A DNA stretch of 64,000 nt from a bacterium (GTDB lineage Bacteria; Zhuqueibacterota; Zhuqueibacteria; Zhuqueibacterales; Zhuqueibacteraceae), in contig JAKLJX010000009.1 in assembly GCA_023150945.1 (NCBI GenBank), positions 62,001 to 126,000 on the forward strand. The letters run 5' to 3'. Every line of letters starts with the position of its first letter. Positions within the stretch are counted from its first letter, which is position 1. The notes under the pieces are model-generated. The model did not search any database, was not told the DNA's origin, and saw nothing but the letters and a program-made list of their open reading frames with translations. Positions 16,581 through 24,995 of this stretch are shown in pieces. The position numbers and the translations under genes are program-made.

Positions 16581-17537
16581 ATGAGATGCCCATTTCTCAG
16601 AGAAGCACAAGTGAAGTTCTGCCAGGCTTCGCCTTTCCGCAAGATGATTGTGCGCACGCTCGGGCAGCCCGATCACGAGAGGTGCTCTTCTCCTGACTAC
16701 GTCAACTGCCCGGCGGCCAAGCAGCACCATGAAGATCACCCCAGTATGGCGCACTGTCCATTTCTGACCGAATCGCTGGTGCAATACTGTTCCGCGGCGG
16801 CGGTGACGAAGTTCATTCCCTACAGTGAATCAGCGCTCTCGCGCTGCACCAACGACAGCCATCGTTATTGCGAGCTGTATGTGGCGCTCGCGCATGCCCA
16901 AGCGGACGCCGCCGATCCCGCGCCCGAGGCTCCGGCGGGCAACACTGAACCGCGCAGGTCGCCCGTGCCTGAGCATTTGTATTTCTCCCCCAATCACATG
17001 TGGATCGACCTCGACCGCGATGGCAGCTATCACCTCGGCGTCGATGCGTTATTCGCCACGGTCTTCGGCAACATTGACGCAGTGAGCTTCATGACCGCAA
17101 AAAGCGTGAGCCGGCCCGCGGCGGTGCTGACGGTGCAGGGCGTGGATTTGCAGATGGTGTTCCCCACGCCGCTGCTCATCACGCGCGCCAACGCCCAGTT
17201 GCGCAGCCATCCGGACCGCCTCGCCGCGGATCCCTACACGCTGGGCTGGCTGTTCGAAGGTACGGTGCCGCGCAACGCGCATGGCCACCCGGACACGACA
17301 GTGACGAACGGTTTGCGCCACGGCCAGGAAGCCCAGACCTGGCTGGAACACGAATTCGACCGGATGTCGCTGTTCGTGCACGAGCAGCTCGCCCACCACG
17401 ATTTGCAGGGACAACCCTTGCTGGCGGACGGCGGCGGATTCAGCGACGGCTTTGTCAGGCATTTGAATCGCGACGAGATGCTGCACTTGTTCAACGAGTT
17501 CTTTTCGCCCTACGCGGGTTGGAGCAATCAGTCATGA
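16581..17537 (+). CDS. Cysteine-repeat protein with degenerate GcvH/lipoyl-like domain
   Basis: A 318-residue protein. Residues 1-100 hold two tandem cysteine units, C3-x10-C14-x20-C35-x7-C43 and C59-x10-C70-x18-C89-x7-C97, each starting CPFL. This suggests two metal or Fe-S sites. After a proline/alanine linker, residues about 130-230 (LYFSPNHMWIDLDRDGSYHLGVDALFA...) follow the start of GcvH-like lipoyl domains (HxW...VGIDDFA). The place where the lipoylated lysine should stand is a glycine (QGVDLQMVFPTP), so it is probably not lipoylated. The ATG at 16581 follows AGGAGC. An upstream TTG at 16533 is less likely. Its stop overlaps the cytochrome gene start (ATGA), so it is translationally coupled to the respiratory subunits. 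Confidence 0.65.
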   Translation: MRCPFLREAQVKFCQASPFRKMIVRTLGQPDHERCSSPDYVNCPAAKQHHEDHPSMAHCPFLTESLVQYCSAAAVTKFIPYSESALSRCTNDSHRYCELYVALAHAQADAADPAPEAPAGNTEPRRSPVPEHLYFSPNHMWIDLDRDGSYHLGVDALFATVFGNIDAVSFMTAKSVSRPAAVLTVQGVDLQMVFPTPLLITRANAQLRSHPDRLAADPYTLGWLFEGTVPRNAHGHPDTTVTNGLRHGQEAQTWLEHEFDRMSLFVHEQLAHHDLQGQPLLADGGGFSDGFVRHLNRDEMLHLFNEFFSPYAGWSNQS

Positions 17538-18121
17538 TGAGCAAAGGCACGTTGTGGTTTTGGGCGGGCGTGGCCGGCGCCCTCGCGCTGGGCTGGTTTG
17601 GCTTTCCCCGCGTTTTGTATCGCAACGTCGAGCAACCCCTGCAATTCAGCCATCAGGTGCATACCGGTGAAAGCGTGGGCATGTCCTGCAACGATTGCCA
17701 CAGCTTCGCACCGGACGGCCGCTTCACCGGCATTCCCACCGTCGCCAAGTGCGCCGAGTGCCACAGCGCGCCGTTGGGCGAAACCGCGGCGGAACTGAAA
17801 CTGGTCGAAGAGTACGTGACGCCCAATCGTGAAATTCCCTGGCTGGTCTATTCCCGCCAGCCGGATAATGCCTACTTTTCGCACATTCAGCACGTCCAGC
17901 TCGGCGGGATGGCCTGTGAGCAATGCCATGGCCCGCACGGCGCCAGCGAAACGCTGCGGCCGCTGCAGGTCAATCGCATCAGCGGCTACAGCCGTGATCT
18001 GTGGGGCCAGTCGCTCTCACGCTGGCGCAACCAACCGTGGGAAGGCAAGAAAATGGACGACTGTGTGCGCTGCCACAACCAAAACGGCAGGGCTTCGGGT
18101 TGCCTCGATTGTCACAAGTGA
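17534..18121 (+). CDS. Membrane-anchored pentaheme cytochrome c (QrcA/ActA-like)
   Basis: A 195-residue protein with an N-terminal hydrophobic helix (residues 6-23, LWFWAGVAGALALGWFGF) that anchors or exports it to the periplasm. Five CXXCH heme motifs follow: CNDCH 52-56, CAECH 73-77, CEQCH 128-132, CVRCH 177-181 and CLDCH 190-194. Extra histidines (FSHQVH, FSHIQH) can serve as distal ligands. This is the cytochrome subunit pattern of Qrc and alternative complex III. Qrc of Desulfovibrio is described with six hemes, so five is closer to ActA. The ATG at 17534 overlaps the previous stop as ATGA, with GGAG upstream. It is expected to exchange electrons between the quinone-linked complex and periplasmic carriers. 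Confidence 0.85.
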   Translation: MMSKGTLWFWAGVAGALALGWFGFPRVLYRNVEQPLQFSHQVHTGESVGMSCNDCHSFAPDGRFTGIPTVAKCAECHSAPLGETAAELKLVEEYVTPNREIPWLVYSRQPDNAYFSHIQHVQLGGMACEQCHGPHGASETLRPLQVNRISGYSRDLWGQSLSRWRNQPWEGKKMDDCVRCHNQNGRASGCLDCHK

Positions 18122-18133
18122 AGAGCACAAATT

Positions 18134-20335
18134 ATGGCGATAAATATCACGCGGCGGGATCTTCTCAAGTTGGCCGGCGGCTCTGTTCTGGGATTCCTGT
18201 TTACTCCGGTTCCCTGGAAAACGCTCGATGATCTCGCCATCTGGACGCAAACCGGGCCGTGGGTGCCCAAACTGCCGCAGGGCGAACCTGCCACGCGTTT
18301 CAGCGCTTGCCCGCTCTGCCCCGCCGCCTGCGGCGTGCGCGCACGTTGCCTCGGCGGACAGCCGGTCAGTCTCACCGGGGTGGCCGGCCACCCGCTGAGC
18401 CACGGCGGCCTCTGCCCGCTGGGATTGGCCGCGCATCATCTCGCCTATCACCCGCAACGCGTGGTGCAGCCGCTGCGTTTGACGCGCGCGCACGGCCAGT
18501 TGCAGACTACACCGCTCACGCTCGAACAGGCACTGGCCGAGATCGCGCCGGTGCTGGCTGAGGCAAAATCCTCCGGTGAATACGTGGCGGTGCTCGATCA
18601 GCAGCCGGGCCGCATGCTTTCGCAGCGCTATCAACAATTTCTCGGCTTGTTTCCGCGCGCTGCGTACCTCGGCAATGACGGCGGTGAAGGTGCAACCTTG
18701 ACTACCCTGCAATCGCTGTGCGAGCAGCCTTATGGCCCGCTCGGACTCGATCTGGAAAACACCGCTACGTTGCTCAGTTTCGGCGCGCCGCTGCTCGAGG
18801 GCTGGGGCACACCCGGACACATCAACCATCTGCGCCGTCTGCAGGCGGAAAACGGCAATGACCGGCGGTTGCAGCTCATTCAGATCGAAGCGCGGCAATC
18901 GCGCACTGCCCTGCAGAGCGACACCTGGCTACCGATCAAACCCGGCAGCGAGACCGCACTGGCGCTGGGCTTGGCGCAGGTGTTGATCAGCGAATCCTGG
19001 TGTGACCGCAGACGCTTGCAGCAACGCGCGGATGATTTTCAATGCGACGGCGGCCGCTCGTTTTGCGATCTGGTGGCGGATTTCACGCCCGCCCGCGTGG
19101 CAGCGATTACCGGCTTGCACGCCGAAATAATAGTGGCAACCGCGCGGCAGGCCGCGCAACATGCGCCCGCAATTGCCCTCGGCGGCAGTGATCCCGGCGC
19201 TGGGCCGCTGGGCACGATGGCGGAACTCGCGATTGCCAGCCTAAACGTGCTGCTGGACTCCGTGGGAGTCACGGGCGGAATCGTTCCGCGCCGTGCCCTG
19301 CCTGTGGGCGAAGAATTGCAATCCGCGGCTGCTTTGCCGATCACCAACATCGCGGACCTGCCGGAGCGATCGGTGCGCGTGCTTTTCCTGGACGCGGCGC
19401 AATCCGGCTATGCCCTGCCCTGGCAGTTGCTGGAAAGAAAACTGATACCCGAGACCGGCTGTGTGATCAGCCTCTCGCCTTATCTGACCGGTTTGGCGCA
19501 ACATGCAAACTATGTGATCCCCGCGCCGGCGCCTTTTGAAGCGTTGCAGGAAGGAGTGACCCCGGGTGGCGCGGCGGTGGCCTCCTTCACCATTTCCCCT
19601 CCGCTGCTGGCGGCCCCGGCCACCGTGGTGGAACCGGCAGAGCTGCTCAATCACCTGGCTGCTGCGCTCGCGCTGAACTGGACGAGCTTCACGGCCGCGG
19701 ATCTGCTGCGGCAGCGCGTTGCGGCTTTGCAGCAAGCCAGCCGCGGCCGCGTCTTCACCTTCCCGGAGGAACAATGGCAGGAAGTGGCCGCAGTGGGATC
19801 AGCCGAGCAGTTGTGGGAGATATTTGCCTCCGGCGCCTGCTGGCAGGATGAAACTACTCCTGCCGCGCGGCTGCCACGCCTGCGTTTGCTGGGAAAATCA
19901 AGCGAGAACTTCGAGCGGTTGCGCACTGCCGGGGCAAGCCCTCCGGCGTTGCAGAACCAAACCGCCGGCTCGCTGCTGTTGCTGCCGTTCGGCTGGCGCG
20001 GCGCGGTGGGAAATGGCCAAGTCTCGCCGGTGTTGAGCAAGATCTATCAAGAATCGGGGCTGCATGAGCTGGCCAATCATGCCTATCTCAATCCCGCGAC
20101 CGGCCGCAGCCACGGCCTGGAGAGCGACGGCCCGGCGCTGTTGCAGACGCCAGCCGGCAACCTGCGCGTGCAGCTTCATCTGGACCGCGCGGTACCGCCC
20201 GGTGTGGTGCAGGTTGCGGTGGCCCCGTTGCCCAACGGCAGCACCAACGAATTGAATGAAAACGTGCTGGCCCTCTGCGCGCTGCAGGCAGATGGAACGT
20301 GGCGGTTGACGCCAGCGCAGGTGGCAAAGGTGTGA
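18134..20335 (+). CDS. Tat-exported molybdopterin oxidoreductase-family subunit (QrcB-like)
   Basis: A 733-residue periplasmic protein. The N-terminus carries a twin-arginine signal (TRRDLLKLAGGSVLGFLF). A cluster motif C59-x2-C62-x3-C66-x27-C94 follows, the normal FS0 [4Fe-4S] spacing of the DMSO-reductase superfamily. Central and C-terminal regions follow the superfamily (PGSETALALGLAQVLI, a late MopB C-terminal-like domain from about residue 610, YLNPATGRSHGLESDGPALLQTPAG). I cannot point to a Mo/W ligand residue, and related QrcB/ActB proteins lack molybdenum, so it may be structural rather than catalytic. It starts 12 bp after the cytochrome and ends 4 bp before the ferredoxin gene, within one operon. 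Confidence 0.8.
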   Translation: MAINITRRDLLKLAGGSVLGFLFTPVPWKTLDDLAIWTQTGPWVPKLPQGEPATRFSACPLCPAACGVRARCLGGQPVSLTGVAGHPLSHGGLCPLGLAAHHLAYHPQRVVQPLRLTRAHGQLQTTPLTLEQALAEIAPVLAEAKSSGEYVAVLDQQPGRMLSQRYQQFLGLFPRAAYLGNDGGEGATLTTLQSLCEQPYGPLGLDLENTATLLSFGAPLLEGWGTPGHINHLRRLQAENGNDRRLQLIQIEARQSRTALQSDTWLPIKPGSETALALGLAQVLISESWCDRRRLQQRADDFQCDGGRSFCDLVADFTPARVAAITGLHAEIIVATARQAAQHAPAIALGGSDPGAGPLGTMAELAIASLNVLLDSVGVTGGIVPRRALPVGEELQSAAALPITNIADLPERSVRVLFLDAAQSGYALPWQLLERKLIPETGCVISLSPYLTGLAQHANYVIPAPAPFEALQEGVTPGGAAVASFTISPPLLAAPATVVEPAELLNHLAAALALNWTSFTAADLLRQRVAALQQASRGRVFTFPEEQWQEVAAVGSAEQLWEIFASGACWQDETTPAARLPRLRLLGKSSENFERLRTAGASPPALQNQTAGSLLLLPFGWRGAVGNGQVSPVLSKIYQESGLHELANHAYLNPATGRSHGLESDGPALLQTPAGNLRVQLHLDRAVPPGVVQVAVAPLPNGSTNELNENVLALCALQADGTWRLTPAQVAKV

Positions 20336-20339
20336 GGCT

Positions 20340-21113
20340 ATGGACAGAACCGAAACAAGCAAATTGCGCTACGGCATGGTGATCGATCTTGATCGCTGCG
20401 ATGGTTGTGGGGCCTGCATGGTGGCCTGTGCGGTGGAGAATAACGTGCCGCCGGCGCAGCCCCGCACCAATGACCGCACCGGCCTGACCTGGTTGCGCGT
20501 CTTCAAAGTGGAAAATGGCGCCGACTATCCTGCCAGCCGCAGCGTGTTCGTGCCCATGCCCTGCCAGCAATGCGAACTGGAGACCCCGTGCGTCTCGGTT
20601 TGCCCGCAAAATGCCGTGGAAGTCGATCAAGCCACGGGCATCGTCACGCAGGTGCCGGTACGCTGTTTGGGTTGCCGCTATTGCATGACCGCCTGTCCGT
20701 ATCATGCGCGCTATTTCAACTGGTGGGATCCGGAATGGCCGGCGGGCATGGAGAAAACGCTGAATCCCGACGTGGCGCCACGCATGCGCGGCGTGGTGGA
20801 GAAATGCAATTTCTGCCACGGCCGGCTGCAAGCTGCCCGCGCCCAAGCCGCGGCCGAGGGCCGGCGCGAGCCAAGGGAAGATGAATACGTTCCCGCGTGC
20901 GTCGAGGCCTGCCCGCGAGGCGCAATCGTGTTCGGCGACCTCGCCGACCCGAACAGCAAAGTAGCGCAATTGGCACAGCAGCCCGACACGTTTCAGTTTC
21001 TCGTGCGGCTGGGCACTGCCCCGAAAGTACACTATCACTCCCGCCAACCCTGGGTGCAGCGCATGGTGGAAGCCGGCCTGACGCGAACCAAAAAGGAGAG
21101 CGCGAATGGATAA
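20340..21113 (+). CDS. Four-cluster ferredoxin-type subunit (QrcC/PsrB/NrfC-like)
   Basis: A 257-residue iron-sulfur protein. Its cysteine groups are CDGCGACMVAC, CQQCELETPCVSVC, CLGCRYCMTACPYHARYFNW and CNFCH...CVEACPRGA. This is the four-cluster arrangement of the DMSO-reductase-family electron-transfer subunit. It should wire the molybdopterin-family subunit to the NrfD-type membrane subunit or the cytochrome. It has no signal of its own, so it is probably co-exported with the Tat-bearing partner. Its end overlaps the NrfD gene start by 8 bp. The [3Fe-4S] replacement reported in some homologues cannot be judged safely by eye. Confidence 0.88.
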   Translation: MDRTETSKLRYGMVIDLDRCDGCGACMVACAVENNVPPAQPRTNDRTGLTWLRVFKVENGADYPASRSVFVPMPCQQCELETPCVSVCPQNAVEVDQATGIVTQVPVRCLGCRYCMTACPYHARYFNWWDPEWPAGMEKTLNPDVAPRMRGVVEKCNFCHGRLQAARAQAAAEGRREPREDEYVPACVEACPRGAIVFGDLADPNSKVAQLAQQPDTFQFLVRLGTAPKVHYHSRQPWVQRMVEAGLTRTKKESANG

Positions 21114-22428
21114 GCATCTCATACCCCGCGGCGTGCAGCGCAGCCCGTTTTGGCAATTCCTGTTGTGGATGGCGCCCTGGGCTATGGTGCTGGCGGTCGG
21201 CCTGTATGCCATGTACCTGTGCTTCGCCGTGGGGTTGAATCAAACCAACATGGACAACCGCTTCGCCTTCGGCTTGTGGATCTATCTCGATCTCACCGTG
21301 ATCGCGCTGGGCGCCGGCGCCTTTTTCACCGGTTTCCTGCTTTATCTCCTGCGCCGTGACGAGCTGAAAGCAGTGATCAACAGCGCGGTGGTGTTGGGGT
21401 TCATCTGCTACAGCGGCGCCATCGTCGTGCTCATGGTGGACGTCGGCCAGCCGCTGCGCGCCTGGTTCACCTTTTGGCATCCCAATGTGCACTCGATGCT
21501 CACCGAAGTGACTTTCTGCCTGACCTGCTACCTCGTAGTGCTGGCCATCGAGTATGCCCCGATCGTGCTGAAGAACCGCAAGATCCGGCAGATTCCCTCG
21601 TTTCTGGTGTTCGAGTTCGAATTGCACAAGCTCATGTACGTGTTCGCGGGCGTGGGCACGTTTCTGTCCTTCTTCCATCAAGGCTCGCTGGGCGGCTTGT
21701 ACGGCGTGTTGCGCGGCCGGCCCTTCGCGTTTCGCGAGGCCATCGGCATTTGGCCTTCGACTTTCTTCTTGTTCATCCTGTCCGCCGCGGCCGTTGGACC
21801 GAGCTTCATCATGTTGACCACCTGGTTGGTATCGAAACTCTCGAAAAAGACGCTGGTCAAGCCCGAAGTCTTCCGTCTGCTGGCCAAAGTCTCAGGCGCG
21901 CTGTTGATCGTCTACGTCCTGTTCAAGGCGGTCGACACGCTCATCTGGATCAACAGCACTTCACCGGGCGCGGGCTTTCCGGCCTTTGAATACTACAGCC
22001 GCCGTGAATTCGGCACCTGGATTCTGTTTACGGAAATCGTGGTGCTGGGGCTGGTGCCGGCCTTGATGCTGCTCTACCGGCGCCGGCACCACAGCATGCC
22101 GTGGCTGATCTCGGCGGCCTTTCTCGCCTGCGCCGGCGTGGCCTTGAATCGCTTCGTGATGACGATTCAAACCCTGGCCCTGCCGACGCTGCCGTTCGAT
22201 GCGTTTCTGTCGTATGTGCCGAGCTGGCAGGAAGTGGCCACCTTCATGGCAATCGTCGCCTACGGCGTGCTGGTTTACTCGCTGTCATTCCGTTATCTCT
22301 CCCTCTTCCCGCAAGAGAGAGAATTGAACTATGCTCATGCGGGAGCGCCGGAGAACGGCCGGACTTCGCGCTGGTTCGCTTTTGCCGATCGCAACCGGGC
22401 GGCACGCGTTCCAGCCGGTCAGTGGTAA
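21106..22428 (+). CDS. NrfD/PsrC-family membrane subunit (QrcD-like)
   Basis: A 440-residue integral membrane protein with about ten hydrophobic helices. It includes FWQFLLWMAPWAMVLAVGLYAM, WIYLDLTVIALGAGAFFTGF and GFICYSGAIVVLMVDVGQPLR. The last, with its acid-containing helix and DxGxP-like turn, is a NrfD/HybB signature. The family is the quinone-interacting subunit of Qrc, alternative complex III and polysulfide reductase, and usually does not bind heme. It overlaps the ferredoxin gene by 8 bp (coupled translation). Alternative complex III carries two NrfD subunits, whereas here only one is encoded, which favours a Qrc-like composition. Confidence 0.88.
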   Translation: MDKHLIPRGVQRSPFWQFLLWMAPWAMVLAVGLYAMYLCFAVGLNQTNMDNRFAFGLWIYLDLTVIALGAGAFFTGFLLYLLRRDELKAVINSAVVLGFICYSGAIVVLMVDVGQPLRAWFTFWHPNVHSMLTEVTFCLTCYLVVLAIEYAPIVLKNRKIRQIPSFLVFEFELHKLMYVFAGVGTFLSFFHQGSLGGLYGVLRGRPFAFREAIGIWPSTFFLFILSAAAVGPSFIMLTTWLVSKLSKKTLVKPEVFRLLAKVSGALLIVYVLFKAVDTLIWINSTSPGAGFPAFEYYSRREFGTWILFTEIVVLGLVPALMLLYRRRHHSMPWLISAAFLACAGVALNRFVMTIQTLALPTLPFDAFLSYVPSWQEVATFMAIVAYGVLVYSLSFRYLSLFPQERELNYAHAGAPENGRTSRWFAFADRNRAARVPAGQW

Positions 22429-22482
22429 GGCCGGAACACGGCCGCCATCCCGGCAACCAGTTCACTTTCGTGGAGGTTTGCA

Positions 22483-23319
22483 ATGTTACCCTGGGCGCAT
22501 GGTTTCACGTGGGATATCGGCCACCTCATCTTCCTGGGCATCTTCTACAGCGTCGTGCTGGTGATTTTCGTCACCGTTGCCCGCGCGCTGTGGCGTGCCC
22601 GCCAGGATTTCAAGCGCCAAAAGCAGGAAGAGATCGTGTGGGAAGCCAGTTTTGAGGACTTGCCCGCCACCGCACGCGTGTGCCGGCACGAGCTGCGCGG
22701 TGCTGTGGCGCAGCGCCAGTGTGACCATGAATTCGACTGCCGCACCTGCAGCAATCACCCCAAGATTCTCGCGCAAGCACCGCTGCCGGCAGTCGCCGCC
22801 CAAGACAAAGATGAAGAAGTCTTCGGTTTGCATCTGCCGTTGGATCGCTTCTACCATCGCGGCCACACCTGGGCGCGGCCCGAGCCGGACGGCACCGTCA
22901 CCGTCGGTCTCGATGATCTGGGCGCGCGCCTCCTCGGTGAGCCGGATGGCGTCGAACTGCCGCAGGTCGGCACAGCCGTGCAGATAAACGGCACCGGCTG
23001 GCATCTGCGCAAACAAAAGAGCCGGCTGCGCATTCTGTCTCCGGTGGCAGGTGAAGTGATTGCGACCGGCGGCCCGGGCCAAGGCTGGTATTTGCGCGTG
23101 CGGCCGCACGGCGACCGCTTGGACACCCGCCATTTGCTGCGCGGCGCCGAGATCAGGCCGTGGATCATGCGGGAACTGGAGAGATTGCAGTTTGCTCTCG
23201 CGCCGGCCGGCGTGGGCCTCACCCTTGCGGATGGCGGCGTGCCGGTGGAAGACATCGCCAAAAGCGATCCGCAAGCAGACTGGGATTCGGCATTGGGAGA
23301 TCTGCTGCTGCAACCGTAG
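22483..23319 (+). CDS. Membrane-anchored GcvH-like lipoyl-domain protein
   Basis: A 278-residue protein. Residues 12-36 form a membrane helix (IGHLIFLGIFYSVVLVIFVTV). Residues 62-93 hold a cysteine unit, C67-x12-C80-x5-C86-x2-C89, in CRHELRGAVAQRQC...CRTCSNHP. Residues about 115-230 follow the GcvH fold, starting FYHRGHTWARPEPDGTVTVGLDDLG. A lysine (Lys179) stands exactly eight residues before the SPVAGEV proline, where the lipoylated lysine of GcvH lies, so lipoylation is possible. The end carries GVGLTLADGGVPVED, echoed in the operon's first gene. GGAGG precedes the ATG. No glycine cleavage genes are nearby, so a role in the respiratory complex is inferred. Confidence 0.7.
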   Translation: MLPWAHGFTWDIGHLIFLGIFYSVVLVIFVTVARALWRARQDFKRQKQEEIVWEASFEDLPATARVCRHELRGAVAQRQCDHEFDCRTCSNHPKILAQAPLPAVAAQDKDEEVFGLHLPLDRFYHRGHTWARPEPDGTVTVGLDDLGARLLGEPDGVELPQVGTAVQINGTGWHLRKQKSRLRILSPVAGEVIATGGPGQGWYLRVRPHGDRLDTRHLLRGAEIRPWIMRELERLQFALAPAGVGLTLADGGVPVEDIAKSDPQADWDSALGDLLLQP

Positions 23320-23362
23320 ATTGCAGGGAATTCGCAGCCTCGACTCCGACCTCCGCTTTGTT

Positions 23363-23406
23363 CAAAAAAAAACGCCCGGGCGGCCCAATGCCACCGCCCG
23401 GGCGTT
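23363..23406 (-). terminator. Rho-independent terminator for the regulator operon
   Basis: AACGCCCGGGCGG (23371-23383) and CCGCCCGGGCGTT (23394-23406) form a perfect 13-bp stem with a 10-nt loop. On the minus strand it is followed by a run of nine T (23372-23364 read in reverse). It therefore ends minus-strand transcripts from the response regulator gene about 230 bp upstream. On the plus strand the same stem lies 52 bp after the GcvH-like gene, but without a U-run. Confidence 0.8.
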
Positions 23407-23486
23407 CCATTTCAAAAACCGCTTCAGCGCGATTCGCGAGTCACTCCCGCATTCTTCACCGCCTGGGCGGTTCAATCACCGCTGCG

Positions 23487-23620
23487 TTGTGACCTTGATT
23501 TGCAGGAGTGACTCCGAGTGTCATTCCGAAGGAATCTGGTGAGGGACTTGGCCTGTGCTCAAATCTTCACAAAATCCTCGCAGGTGACCTTGGCACTGAC
23601 GATACGATTCAAGACCACAG
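23487..23620 (+). repeat. MITE-like element, copy 4 (134 bp)
   Basis: The ends are TTGTGACCTTGA (23487-23498) and TCAAGACCACAG (23609-23620). The interior has TGTCATTCCGAAGGAATCTGGTG and AATCTTCACAAAATCCTCGCAGGTGAC. It is in the same orientation as copies 1-3. Confidence 0.75.
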
Positions 23621-23636
23621 ACCACGACAGCCGCCC

Positions 23637-24995
23637 TCAGCGCGGAATGTTGTATTTCTTGATGCGATCGTACAGTGTGGAGCGGTCGATGCCCAGCGTC
23701 GCGGCGGCTTCCTTGATGTTGCCCTGCGTGCGCTGCAACGTCGCGACGATCACCTGCTTCTCCACTTCCTCCAGCGACATGTTGGCGGGCGGCACCCAGC
23801 CGCGGCGTTCCGGCTTGTTGTGATTCAGGAACGCGAAGTCTTCTTCAGTGAGCACCCGCGCGCGGCAGGTCACCATCGCGCGCTCGACGGCGTTCTCCAG
23901 CTCGCGCACATTGCCCGGCCATTCATAATCCAACAGCACGCGCAACGCGCCCTCGGTGAGATCGTCCACTTCCTTGCCCAATTCATGAGACAGGCGCTCG
24001 ACGAAATGGCGGGCGAGCAGCGGAATGTCTTCGCGCCGTTCGCGCAAGGGCGGGATGTGAATATTGATGACATTCAAGCGGTAAAACAAATCATCGCGGA
24101 AGGTGCCGCGCTGCACCGCCTCCTGCAGGTCGACATGGCTGGCGGCGATCACCCGCACGTCGACGTGAATTTCATCGGAGCCGCCGACGCGATAAAAGCT
24201 CCGTTCCTGCAACACGCGCAGGAGATCCATTTGCAGTTTGGGCGAAATATCGCCGATTTCGTCCAGGAAAATCGTGCCGCCCTCGGCCAGCTCGAACTTG
24301 CCCTTCTTCTGCGCCACCGCGCCGGTGAAGGCGCCCTTTTCATGGCCGAACAATTCTGATTCCAGCAGGGTTTCCGCCAGCGCGGCGCAGGACACGCCGA
24401 TGAACGGCCGTTCGGCGCGGTGGCCGGAGTAGTGAATGGCGCGTGCGATCAGCTCCTTGCCGGTGCCGCTTTCGCCGTGAATCAGCACGGTGCTGCGCAG
24501 GCTGGCGATATCGCGAATGAGCGCGAAGAGATCGAGCATCCTGGGATGCTTGCTGATGATGTCGTGAAAGCTGTAGTGCCGGGTGAGCTTCTTGCGCAGG
24601 ATGATGTTCTCGCGCTGCAGGTTTTTGACCTTGATGATGCGGTTGACCAGCAGGGAAATCTCGCTGGGGTTGCAGGGTTTCACGATGTATTCCTGCGCGC
24701 CCTCTTTCATGGCGGTGATGGCGGTGTCAACCGTGGCATAGGCGGTGATGATGATGATGGCGGCCTCGGCATGCAGCTTGCGGATTTCCATCATCGTCTC
24801 GATGCCGTCCATGCCGCCCGGCATCTTGAGATCGACGAAGTAGATGGCGTAATCCTTGGCGCGGGCTTTGGCAACGGCTTCGGCGCCGGCGGCGGCAGTG
24901 TCCACCACGAAACCGTCCTCGCGCAGCCAGGCCGCCAGGGACTCGCGCATGACTTCTTCATCATCCACCACCAGGATTTCCCAAGGCATTTTCAT
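23637..24995 (-). CDS. Sigma-54-dependent response regulator (NtrC/AtoC type)
   Basis: A 452-residue protein with three domains. The receiver domain (about 1-120) has the acid pair DD in ILVVDDEE and phospho-acceptor Asp55 in YFVDLKMPGG. The AAA+ domain (about 145-380) has Walker A GESGTGKE, the sigma-54 contact loop EKGAFTGA, Walker B FLDEIGD and WPGNVREL. The C-terminal Fis-type helix-turn-helix has GNIKEAAATLGIDRSTLYDRI. It activates sigma-54 promoters when phosphorylated. The ATG at 24995 overlaps the archaemetzincin stop (ATGA) and is preceded by GGAGGA. It is the last gene of the operon sensor kinase - archaemetzincin - regulator, and probable targets are the neighbouring respiratory operon and its own operon. 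Confidence 0.93.
   Translation of the reverse strand: MKMPWEILVVDDEEVMRESLAAWLREDGFVVDTAAAGAEAVAKARAKDYAIYFVDLKMPGGMDGIETMMEIRKLHAEAAIIIITAYATVDTAITAMKEGAQEYIVKPCNPSEISLLVNRIIKVKNLQRENIILRKKLTRHYSFHDIISKHPRMLDLFALIRDIASLRSTVLIHGESGTGKELIARAIHYSGHRAERPFIGVSCAALAETLLESELFGHEKGAFTGAVAQKKGKFELAEGGTIFLDEIGDISPKLQMDLLRVLQERSFYRVGGSDEIHVDVRVIAASHVDLQEAVQRGTFRDDLFYRLNVINIHIPPLRERREDIPLLARHFVERLSHELGKEVDDLTEGALRVLLDYEWPGNVRELENAVERAMVTCRARVLTEEDFAFLNHNKPERRGWVPPANMSLEEVEKQVIVATLQRTQGNIKEAAATLGIDRSTLYDRIKKYNIPR

Larger units (their letters stand above)
23320..23636. other. Intergenic region between convergent operons
   Basis: This 317-bp gap lies between the respiratory operon (plus) and the response-regulator operon (minus). 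It contains a strong terminator hairpin (23363-23406) and MITE copy 4 (23487-23620), and nothing else that I can identify. Confidence 0.55.

Noticed and set aside
23384-23393. The 23363-23406 hairpin as a terminator for the plus-strand respiratory operon
   Set aside because: On the plus strand the A-run precedes the stem and no U-run follows. Only the minus-strand direction has intrinsic terminator form.
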